Positions 1 to 7,109 of a stretch of DNA of 20,557 nucleotides are shown here, in pieces. Position 1 is the stretch's first letter, and the number at the start of each line of letters is the position of its first letter. The notes beneath the pieces are model-generated. The model made no database searches and had not been told where the DNA came from. It saw nothing but the letters and a program-made list of their open reading frames with translations. The DNA comes from Cymbomonas tetramitiformis (lineage: Eukaryota; Chlorophyta; Pyramimonadophyceae; Pyramimonadales; Pyramimonadaceae): contig LGRX02009951.1 of NCBI GenBank assembly GCA_001247695.2, positions 1 through 20,557 on the forward strand, written 5' to 3'. A program made the position numbers and the translations under genes.

Positions 1-397
1 TTTATTTGTGAGTCGCGCTTTGGCCAGAGGCCGTTCATTAGCTAATGAACGGTTCCCGCAGCCAAAGTGTCTATTTGTGAGTCGCGCTTTGGCCAGAGGC
101 CGTTCATTAGCTAATGAACGGTTCCCGCAGCCAAAGTGTCTATTTGTGAGCCGCGCTTTGGCCAGAGGCCGTTCATTAGCTAATGAACGGTTCCCGCAGC
201 CAAAGTGTCTATTTGTGAGTCGCGCTTTGGCCAGAGGCCGTTCATTAGCTAATGAACGGTTCCCGCAGCCAAAGTGTCTAATTGTGAGTCGCGCTTTGGC
301 CAGAGGCCGTTCATTAGCTAATGAACGGTTCCCGCAGCCAAAGTGTCTATGTGTGAGTCGCGCTTTGGCCAGAGGCCGTTCATTAGCTAATGAACGA
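1..397. repeat. 69-bp minisatellite with internal palindrome
   Basis: About 5.7 tandem units of 69 bp start at positions 8, 77, 146, 215, 284 and 353, with only a few base differences between units. Each unit holds a perfect 22-bp palindrome whose core is TTCATTAGCTAATGAA. Outside it is a second inverted pair, CTTTGGC and GCCAAAG, so a unit could extrude as a two-stage hairpin. The array runs off the left edge of the window. Because 69 is a multiple of 3 a repetitive reading frame stays open across it, but nothing suggests that this frame is translated. If the minus-strand gene at 416-1135 is spliced at its GTATGT donor, the array lies in that gene's intron. Confidence 0.95.
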
Positions 398-415
398 GTT
401 CAAAAATAAACATAC

Positions 416-1135
416 CTGCTTCTTGGCCAAAAAGTATTTGAAGTCGAATTTGTCTTCAGATCGTAAGCTGTTTTTTAGCAAGTCCTTCACGAAGTATTCC
501 TTCCTATCTTTTTGCGACATGCTGAAAATATTTTCGCGAAAAGACTTAATATCTGCCGATGAGAAAGATAGACAGCAGTGCGACTTGCAATTGCACTTAA
601 TGGTTTCTGCCATTGATATACTGTCAGCCTGCAAACGTCGCTGCTTGATACTAATTACGCCTGTATATTTCTGCTTGCGTATGTCGGATTCGTACGGTTT
701 GCGCACAACAATCTGCTTGTTCACTTCACCGTTTAAACACCGAAGAGGGTCTTCATTAAGCAAGTCTACTAAACTTGTCTCTGAAAATTCTGTATCAAGT
801 CTGATTTTTATCTCTTGTAAGTCAATTTCGCGCAAAGCGCGTGTCCCGGAAACGCGTGAAGAATTAGAGCTAACTTCCGATCTAGACGTCAAAGGCGCGT
901 TCCAAAGGACCAATTGCGTATTTGCGCTCGGGGCTATGCTTGGAATTGGCTCATGATCAAAGAAGTCAGCCCCTATTTCCATAGAATCTTCAATAATTAT
1001 TCCCGGGCACGGTTTGCAGATAATCTCGCAACCCTCATCAAAAGGAATAGAAAACATATTTTCGTCAAAATTAGCCGTCATTAGCTTATGAAGCCGTTTA
1101 TTACGTTCTGAAAATGATATGGACTTGCGAGTCAA
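416..1135 (-). CDS. exon of an unrecognised minus-strand gene (partial)
   Basis: The minus strand is open for about 250 codons (383-1135), the longest clean frame in this part of the window. The open frame begins with a TTG codon at 1135. The first ATG is at 1081-1079, and the frame stays open upstream to about 1201, so the true start may be at 1081 or in an upstream exon. Near the C-terminus is a cysteine cluster, CNCKSHCC, followed by a segment rich in charged and aromatic residues (SMSQKDRKEYFVKDLLKN), then FLAKKQ. Immediately after the CAG codon of that Q comes a GTATGT splice donor (415-410), so the exon probably ends at 416 and the next exon lies off the left edge. The Cys cluster followed by VC-F-L-like residues is loosely reminiscent of uncharacterised transposon-associated proteins. 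That is only an impression and I assign no function. Confidence 0.5.
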
Positions 1136-1272
1136 CGGAGAATTTCTATCTTTTTGGATCGATCGATTCTCGATTTCAGCGCAAATGACACCAGGATATC
1201 TTTAAATCATATCCTTGATCTGAACAGACCGAATCAAGCGTTTTTTGCTATCGACCCAATCCCAGGGTGTGG

Positions 1273-1430
1273 AATTAACGAAGACCGTCAGATTTTTCTG
1301 GTAGTCAAAATGAAACATCTAAGGGTTCCTATAGTGCACATGCACAAGTAATCGGCTGGTAAATTAACGAAGACCGTTCGATTTTTCCAGAAATCGAAAC
1401 TCAAAATGGCTAAAGGTGATACAGTGAACA
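1273..1430. repeat. diverged direct repeat, two copies of about 68 bp
   Basis: Two imperfect copies lie at 1273-1340 and 1362-1430. Both start AATTAACGAAGACCGT, then share a gattttt-c-aga stretch, an AAAATG, a TAA-GGT and an agtg-aca ending. The second copy runs directly into an 18-bp perfect palindrome at 1434-1451 (GGGATGTGCGCACATCCC) and the tRNA-like sequence beyond it. Read on the minus strand, the pair could be the body and a duplicated tail of a tRNA-headed short element. Confidence 0.7.
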
Positions 1431-1465
1431 GGAGGGATGTGCGCACATCCCAGCTGTCACCGTAA

Positions 1466-1537
1466 ACCTTTAATGGGATTCGAACCCATGACCGCGAGCT
1501 CAGAAGAGCGACGGCTTACCATCTAGACTATCGATAA
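1466..1537 (-). ncRNA. tRNA-like Pol III head (tRNA pseudogene or SINE head)
   Basis: On the minus strand a perfect A box (TAGTCTAGATGG, 1530-1519) is followed by a perfect B box inside a good T arm: stem ATGGG/CCCAT with loop TTCGAAT (1489-1473). The possible anticodon loop CTTCTGA would give TCT (Arg). However, the anticodon stem does not pair well, the D stem has a mismatch, and the 5' and 3' acceptor strands do not pair. I therefore read it as a tRNA pseudogene or the head of a tRNA-derived short element rather than a working tRNA. It ends 6 bp before the ATG of the gene at 1544. Confidence 0.5.
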
Positions 1538-1543
1538 GTCAAG

Positions 1544-4500
1544 ATGGAATACACGGCAGCGATTGCAATTTCATACCCGTCGACGGAGGACAGAGGTGAC
1601 AGCAGTCGCAGGTCCGCTCGAAATTCAAAATTTCGAAAAAGATCTCGAGCCCCTCACGATAACGCGATCCAGTCGCTCGGACCAATGCACCAAGCCGCCG
1701 GACCTGCCTTGGAACTGATTTCCGGCCGTTGTGCGTTAAAAGAGAGTCAAACTATTTTCAGCACACCACCGTATTCAAGCCGTACCGTAGAAAACCCACA
1801 CCGTAGAAAAATGAAACGACTAAGGAGAAGCGAGAGGAATACCCCACCGCCAAAACAAACTGTAAAGAAAAAGCTGCTGGACAGGTCGCCGCGGCAATCT
1901 GCTTTGACCGATACGAAAGACTCCACCACCCGCGCTCTAATGGCAAGAATCGCGGAGATGGAGCAACGTCTCTCCTCTCATCCGCAGTCTTCAAATCCCC
2001 CCGCCGCAGTAGTAATGCAGACAGCTGGCGGGGTTGCTGGCCCCACGCAAGACGACATCAACGACATGCGTTCGCATGGCCGGGACATTACAGTAAGTCG
2101 CGGTCTATAAGAAGCCGGCGGATTTTCGCTAGCGCTAGCGGCTTAATCTGGCGGACCGAAAATTTGGGTTTAGCGATGCCGATTTCTTATCGGTGCACAT
2201 ACGAAAATCTCCTTGTAGCGTGAAATATTTCTTAATCGTGCATCATCCAGTTCCCCGATCTGATCTAGCGTGTGCGATTTCTTATTTAAGTAGTAATGAA
2301 TGATACATTGTAGATCAGACGTAGCGTAGCGATTTCTTATATTGGATGCCAAATTGCCAGTGATGCACCTATATCTATAACTTGTCTCAGGCTCGTCCTA
2401 GCCTACGTGGTTTCTTATTAGGGGCCTTATTAGACGTCCGGGGTCAGCTTCAATGTCTAGTTGTCTACTATGGGGTGGACGACCGTGAAGCGAGCCACTG
2501 CCTCGGTGAATATAGGTATGTTGGTGGTCTGCCTGAGGCTGAAATGACTAACGCCACGGATGGATCTTGGTCGGGTAGCACTGCGGAAGGCAAAGTAGGT
2601 TGATGCATGAAACTCACATTGCTGAATGCGATGATTATGCTAAGTGATGTTAGGATGAGACACTCACTATACGACCAGACTGGCTGTATGGGTACTGTAA
2701 GTCCAGGCTGGATAGTATATGTGTTGTAAGACCAAACTGATTAGTACACGTACTGTACGACCAAGCTGGATACACTATAATTATATATGTACAGTAATAT
2801 GCCCAACTCTCGCTATTATCATAGTCATCGCATTATCTATATGCTTAAATATTCACCGCGCGAAATCGCCTTAGTCATAATGCTAATGTGTGATATACCA
2901 ACCACGATAAAGACCACTATACTTTTCCGTGCTGCTTGATTTCGACAATTTCTTAAAAGATATGTGTAACATGAGTATAGGGTTCGGTGAAACTAGCGTC
3001 TAGATTTCTTAATAAGGGGGATTTTCACATCTCTAGATTGAAATTGCTTGCGGGTGGTTTCTTATGGGTTTCTTAGTTTTTGGCGAGAAATCTAGCGGGT
3101 GGTTTCTTGTAGGTACCGTTTCTTATAGACCGCGACTTACTGTATCGAGAAGAGAATGGAGAAAGGCGACATACCGGTGGGAGCCACCTCCTCGCGATTA
3201 AAAAGCTCCTTAGTCCGCGATGTTGTCGAGGAGATTCACGCGGTCACGCCGTCTGTCCCGAAACGCCAAGTGAGCATGTACCTGACCAGCCGCTTAGCGT
3301 ATTTGAAAAATACCAAGGCCACAGAAGGACGCTGGAAACAGAAGTTCACCAAACAATTTCCGGACGGGTACTTCGCGCGCTACGAAGGCCCCGCAAGGGG
3401 CTTCCGATTATTTGGAAGAGGCGAGTCCTTGATCACCGCTGCTGAGACCGAGGCGATCCTCAACTACCAGGAGGCTGGGCGTCCGAAGTCGGGGCCGCTC
3501 TATGATGCCGTAAAATCTATCAATGGATGGACAAAGGAGTCCATCCCAGACTATGGAGAAGGCGAAGAAGAAGAGAAGAAAGTCAAGGTGGAGGAGCCCC
3601 CTCCGCAAAAGCAAAAGGTGTGTACTGCCGCTGGAACCGTGGTTCCAAACAATTGGAACTGTGAGTCCACGGGTTTCTTTAAGTAACTTTATTTCACGCA
3701 CGAGCACGGGCCTATTCCAAGCGTTTGGAACTATTTTGGAACCCCTTTGGAACTCCTTTGGAACCGTTTTTTTAAATATCGTCCAAGCCTTTGGAACCAC
3801 CGTTCCACCCGTGACTGACATATTGTTGTGTCTTTCGTTTCGAATATACAGGAACCGTTGACCGAGAGCGAAGAAGATGGTAAGCTCACCAGCGGTCGCT
3901 TCGTCGACATATTCCACGGTGCCCAGAAGGGGCACAAGTCGCGGCCGCCAGCGGACACGGATTTCTTCACGAACATCTCAAAGTTTTGCATCGCGCGCGG
4001 TTTGTTAGACGTGGTGGGGGAGGGCCCAACGGACGTGGCAAGTCTTAAGGGACTTGTCGTGCCCAAGGACTGCGTGGAGGTAACCCTCTACGCAATAAAG
4101 GACGAAGATGACTACATCTTCCGCATGCTCTCCCACCATGAGGAGGGCATCAAACTTTTAAAAAAGAAAATGGGCAAGGAGGCAAAGATCAAGGGCGAGG
4201 ACCTCGCCCACGACGAGTCCTCCATTGTCCCCGCCGTAAAAAACAAGCCCACTGTCTGGTTAGTCCCTACCCATTGTTTTACTATTTTCTTTTTACTTAC
4301 GCGTATGTGTTGTTTTACGCAAAACACACCGTCCCAGGTTTGGACGGGCCGTTCCAAGCCCTTGGACTGACCGTTCCCGCCGTCTGTACTCCGCAGGATC
4401 CCCACAAAATATGTAAGAAACAGCACGGTGCAAACCGATAAGAACGTCGACTTCGGCAAGAAAAGGAAAGCTGCTGCTCCTGAAGGAAGCAGCAAGCAGC

Positions 4501-4613
4501 AAAAGAAAGAGGAGGAAGAGAAAAAGGATGAGGTCGTCGACGAAAAGGAGGGTAAAGATGATGAGGAGGATGTGGAAGATGATAAGTCGGCATCGGAGGA
4601 CTCGGCAGCATGA
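1544..4613 (+). CDS. hypothetical basic/acidic-tailed protein, four exons, split by a transposon
   Basis: I do not recognise this protein. ATG 1544 has a good context (AAGATGG). Exon 1 (1544-2089) encodes a basic, proline-rich, low-complexity N-terminus with a short predicted coil (MARIAEMEQRL). The frame is cut at the codon beginning 2090 by a 1052-bp element. Taking one TA as the original target, it resumes as ATC GAG AAG AGA ATG at 3145 and continues to 3617. This part holds the most structured segment (QVSMYLTSRLAYLKNT ... RGFRLFGRGESL). A phase-0 intron follows (3618-3851, GTGTGT...TATACAG). Exon 3852-4258 contains SGRFVDIFHGAQKGHK and ends in phase 2. The next intron is 4259-4396 (GTTAGT...CCGCAG). 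The last exon (4397-4613) has GKKRK, a likely nuclear localisation signal, and a Lys/Glu/Asp-rich tail ending in TGA. All junctions keep frame, which supports the model. A nuclear role is inferred only from composition. Confidence 0.7.
2091..3142. mobile_element. 1052-bp non-autonomous TA-flanked DNA transposon (Tc1/mariner-like MITE)
   Basis: Perfect 23-bp terminal inverted repeats lie at 2091-2113 and 3120-3142, starting CAGTAAGTCGCGG at each end. TA dinucleotides flank the element directly (2089-2090 and 3143-3144). CAGT ends with a TA duplication are typical of the Tc1/mariner/pogo group. No transposase frame is present, so it is non-autonomous. It interrupts the reading frame of the gene at 1544-4613, and removing it with one TA restores an open frame. 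Its flanking regions carry repeated TTTCTTAT motifs, five on the left and six on the right. The left repeat supplies GTAAGT (2093) and the right one TTTCTTATAG (ends 3128), a plausible donor and acceptor pair. Confidence 0.9.
2181..3126 (+). repeat. subterminal TTTCTTAT direct repeats of the MITE
   Basis: The motif (G/A)(A/G)TTTCTTA(T/A) starts at 2181, 2226, 2276, 2331 and 2409 on the left, and at 2947, 3003, 3056, 3067, 3101 and 3117 on the right, always in the same orientation. Several left copies follow a TAGCG-type block, and the copies recur about every 45-55 bp. The last copy overlaps the right terminal inverted repeat. Possible roles are transposase binding sites or polypyrimidine tracts for splicing. 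The middle of the element (about 2420-2940) shows no further structure that I can see. Confidence 0.8.
3618..3851 (+). other. intron filled with TTCCAA/TTGGAA motifs
   Basis: This GT-AG intron (GTGTGT to TATACAG) joins CAAAAG to GAACCG in phase 0. It carries repeated GGAAC, TTTGGAAC and GTTCCAA words, several as facing pairs that could form short hairpins. The same words fill the region 4330-5820. Confidence 0.75.
4259..4396 (+). other. intron with the GTTCCAAGCCCTTGGAC dyad
   Basis: This phase-2 GT-AG intron (GTTAGT to CCGCAG) rebuilds a TGG codon across the junction. It contains the dyad CCAAGCCCTTGG, which reappears at about 5650, 5699 and 5797 in the non-coding region downstream of the gene, and in part at about 4768. 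Confidence 0.7.
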
Positions 4614-4921
4614 CTGCTATTTTTGTCAGTTTATAGAGCTTGTTAGAGCCCAGACCAAGCAATAGAGAACCTTTACGATTCTTTGTGTAAATATTTAAAA
4701 CAGCAATACATATCAATAGCACCTTTGTACTGCATATGCATAATAGCAAGCTCGTGGACCAATGGTTCCAAGCCCTTGATACCTGTATGTATGTATATAG
4801 AACAAAAACAGATTGGAACCATAGTTCCATGCGGATGGACCTATACCGGTCCTTACGGTTGGAACCGTAGTTCCGGGTGGCTGGAACATTTTTATAAATA
4901 ACCACTATAAAAGGTCCCATT
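4614..4921. other. 3' flank of the hypothetical gene, no gene seen
   Basis: This stretch follows the TGA stop at 4611-4613. I see no clear polyadenylation signal and no credible coding frame. From about 4750 it holds scattered TTCCAA/GGAACC motifs that lead into the tandem array at 4922. Confidence 0.5.
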
Positions 4922-5600
4922 GAGTTCCAAGCCGACGTCCAAACGGTTCCTAATGCAGTCCAAACGGTTGGAACCCGTTTGGAATGTCGTCATTATATGG
5001 TCCAAGCCGCGTCCAGGCCGCCGGAATCCCTTTGGAATCATTAATCATAATATGTCCTACCGGGTTCCAAGCCGATGGTCCAAACGGGTCCTAACGCGTT
5101 CCAAGTTATGGCCAAGCCGCTGGAACCCGTTTGGATTGTCGTTATTATATGGTCCAAGCCGCGTCCAGGCCGCCGGAACCCCATTGGAATCATCAATCAT
5201 AACAGGTCCTACGGGGTTCCAAGCCGACGGTCCAAACGGGTCCTAATGCGTTCCAAGCTGTTGCCGAGCCGCTGGAACCCGTTTGGAATGTCGTTATTAT
5301 TGGTCCAAGCCGCGTCCAGGCCGCCGGAACCCCATTGGAATCATCAATCATAACAGGTCCTACGGGGTTCCAAGCCGACGGTCCAGACGGGTCCCACCGC
5401 ATTCCAAGTTGCGGCCAAGCCGTTGGAATGCGTTTGGAACTTTGTTACTCTATGGTCCAAGCCGCGTCCAGGCCGCCGGAACCCCATTGGAATCATCAAT
5501 CATAATATGTCCTACGGGGTTCCAAGCCGACGGTCCAAATGGGTCCTACGGTATTCCAAACCGACGGTCCAACGGCTTGGAAACCGATTGGAATTTTATG
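4922..5600. repeat. 152-bp tandem repeat array
   Basis: Units begin with GTTCCAAGCCGA-type sequence at 4922, 5064, 5216, 5367 and 5519. The spacing is 151-152 bp, except that the first unit is a few bases shorter. There are four full units and a partial fifth. Each unit contains GGTCCAAGCCGCGTCCAGG, a GGAACCCGTTTGG segment and an AATCATCAATCATAA segment. The units are rich in TTCCAA/TTGGAA half-sites. Several frames stay open across them, but they overlap on both strands and simply mirror the repeat. Confidence 0.9.
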
Positions 5601-5615
5601 TAAATTCCAAGGGGG

Positions 5616-5712
5616 TTCCAAGGGCTTGGATAGCAAATGTCCAGGTCCAAGCCCTTGGACCGCGGCTTGGACGGGGCTTGGACCTGGACATTTGCTGTCC
5701 AAGCCCTTGGAA
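5616..5712. repeat. inverted repeat with 39-bp arms
   Basis: The arms at 5616-5654 and 5674-5712 are reverse complements over 39 bp with a single mismatch (5631 against 5697); the inner 23 bp pair perfectly. The 19-base loop (5655-5673) is itself built from TTGGAC/CTTGGAC words. The arms contain CCAAGGGCTTGG. The hairpin stands at the end of the 152-bp array. Confidence 0.9.
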
Positions 5713-5829
5713 TTCCCAGTGTTAACGCCAACGCCTCTCAAACACATACGACATACCTGTCCTACCGGGTCCTATGGGGTTCCAAGCCGACGGTCCAAGC
5801 CCTTGGAATGTTCCTTATTTTGTAGGGCG

Positions 5830-6168
5830 ATGCACGGCGATATAGTGCATCCATCCCTTCTTCCCCTCCTGGAACTGCTATGGAGGATCAACGGTGAAAT
5901 GGACAAGATTTTTAATGCAGGCGGAGAAGGCGCTGCTTACGAGATATCGGAGGGTCTCTATGAGTCGACTTTAAATCCTCACTCGATCTGCCAAACTCCT
6001 TTTTCGGTCCGGTACGCGCGCTCTGAAGAACATTTCATAGATTGGATTCGACAGCATACTAATGTGAATTCGTTTAGTCATGTGTGTCAAAACACAACTC
6101 AGGATCACAACTCCATCTACCTCAGAACATTCCGGCAGTTCAGAATGACTGGCCAAAGATCCGAATGA
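5830..6168 (+). CDS. possible short ORF or terminal exon, unknown product
   Basis: This frame of 112 codons from ATG 5830 ends in TGA at 6166-6168. Its composition looks protein-like (LLPLLELLWRINGEMDKIF, then EGAAYEISEGLYESTLN), unlike the frames inside the repeats to its left. A TTATTTTGTAG just upstream (ending 5825) could be a splice acceptor, so this could be a last exon. I recognise no domain. An overlapping minus-strand frame of 71 codons (5971-6186) weakens the case, and the stretch could be non-coding. Confidence 0.3.
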   Translation: MHGDIVHPSLLPLLELLWRINGEMDKIFNAGGEGAAYEISEGLYESTLNPHSICQTPFSVRYARSEEHFIDWIRQHTNVNSFSHVCQNTTQDHNSIYLRTFRQFRMTGQRSE

Positions 6169-6411
6169 CAAACCACGGTCTGGCAAAGGCAGTATAGCAG
6201 TTTTTTAATATCCGCAGATATGGTACCCGCATGTATGCGTATCTGTGCAAGGGTATGAATTGGTACAAGGCTCACTACACCTCAGCAAGGAAAGATCAAT
6301 TTCCTGCTCCTGATACAACATAATGATACAACATTAAGAGCAGGGTATATAGATGATCGACATGTATTAGTATATATTACAAGAAGTAAGGGCAATAGGC
6401 TTAATATATTG
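6169..6411. other. region beyond the chromodomain stop of gypsy copy A
   Basis: On the minus strand this is the 3' non-coding part of gypsy copy A. I find no match to the LTR candidate at 16550-16966 and no clear polypurine tract. The 3' LTR is therefore missing, too diverged to see by eye, or outside the window. Confidence 0.4.
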
Positions 6412-6508
6412 TTAGCCTTCATAGGCAGCTATTAAGTCTGCTGCATTGGTCAGCTCCGTGGCTCTGACCCAGGTGTCATGTACAGGGCCGTAGCCTGCGT
6501 ATCGCACT
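6412..6508 (-). pseudogene. distal half of the gypsy copy A integrase chromodomain
   Basis: On the minus strand this continues the integrase frame that stops at the hAT insertion on the other side (10573). Across one copy of ATCGCACT the frame reads YLVR then YAGYGPVHDTWVRATELT and ends about 15 residues later in TAA. This matches the second half of a chromodomain, the strand and helix around GY...DTW. The usual WKGY is YAGY here, so one aromatic cage residue is replaced. The 97 bp include the left target duplication. Confidence 0.9.
6501..6508. repeat. left 8-bp target site duplication of the hAT element
   Basis: ATCGCACT lies directly before the first base of the hAT terminal repeat (6509). 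An identical copy is at 10573-10580, directly after the last base. Eight-base duplications are diagnostic of the hAT superfamily. Confidence 0.95.
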
Positions 6509-6569
6509 CAAGGCTGGGAATCGATTAGTCGAGGAATTATGATTAATCGATTTAACACTGTATACAACT

Positions 6570-6815
6570 ATCGAATCGATTTGCGATTCTGACAAATTAG
6601 GAATCGAATAGGTTTGCGAGTATGACAAATTATAAATCGAATAGGTTTGCGCTCAGGACTAATCACAAATCAAATAAGTTCGGCGATTACGACAAATTAT
6701 AATCGAATCGGTTCCCACCCTGGACTAATTACTAATCACATAGGTTGCGCGATTACTGGGTACATGAATCAAATCGGTTATGGTGGGTAATATACACCAA
6801 TCGAATCGCTTTTCA
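6570..6815 (+). repeat. left subterminal array, eight motifs at 33-bp period
   Basis: Motifs related to ATCGAATAGGTTTGCG start at 6570, 6603, 6636, 6669, 6702, 6735, 6768 and 6800. Seven intervals are 33, 33, 33, 33, 33, 33 and 32 bp, although the spacers differ in sequence. All motifs have the same orientation. They are probably transposase binding sites, as the subterminal repeats of plant and animal hAT elements are. A weaker copy may follow at 6831. Confidence 0.9.
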
Positions 6816-7050
6816 GGAAATCACCTTAGAATCGCATATATACGAAAATCGGATTGCGCCGTCATGAAAGTCACCGAAAACCGGTTCTGTCATAACCTAA
6901 TTGGCGGTATGGTCTGATATTTCGGTTTGATATTTTGGTCGAATTGCGACTGGCCCTCGGTACTTGTCCCTGGAGAGCCACGTCCACGTGTCTCACTTGA
7001 AATTTTGAAATTTAAAATTTTCAGCTGTTCCAACAGCTCGTCCAGCACCC

Positions 7051-7057
7051 TATATAG
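7051..7057 (+). promoter_or_regulatory. TATA box of the hAT transposase gene
   Basis: TATATAG lies 59 bp upstream of the ATG at 7110, a reasonable distance for a TATA-directed start with a short 5' untranslated region. It is the best TATA match between the left subterminal array and the start codon. Confidence 0.5.
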
Positions 7058-7109
7058 CAGCTATTCCCAGTTAAACCACTCATCAGAAGTTCAGAACTCT
7101 ATCATCATC

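Noticed and set aside
1..397. Possible CRISPR array
   Set aside because: Units are contiguous and near-identical over 69 bp with no variable spacers, and the setting is eukaryotic.
8..409. 133-codon repetitive ORF across the minisatellite
   Set aside because: The frame stays open only because the unit length is a multiple of three. It starts with GTG, repeats 23 residues and has no other sign of coding.
2382..2603. 73-codon ORF inside the MITE
   Set aside because: It has no transposase features and lies between subterminal repeats, so a chance frame is likely.
4683..5747. Several overlapping ORFs on both strands in the 152-bp array
   Set aside because: They mirror the tandem repeat, overlap one another on both strands and have translations made of the same TTCCAA-derived words.
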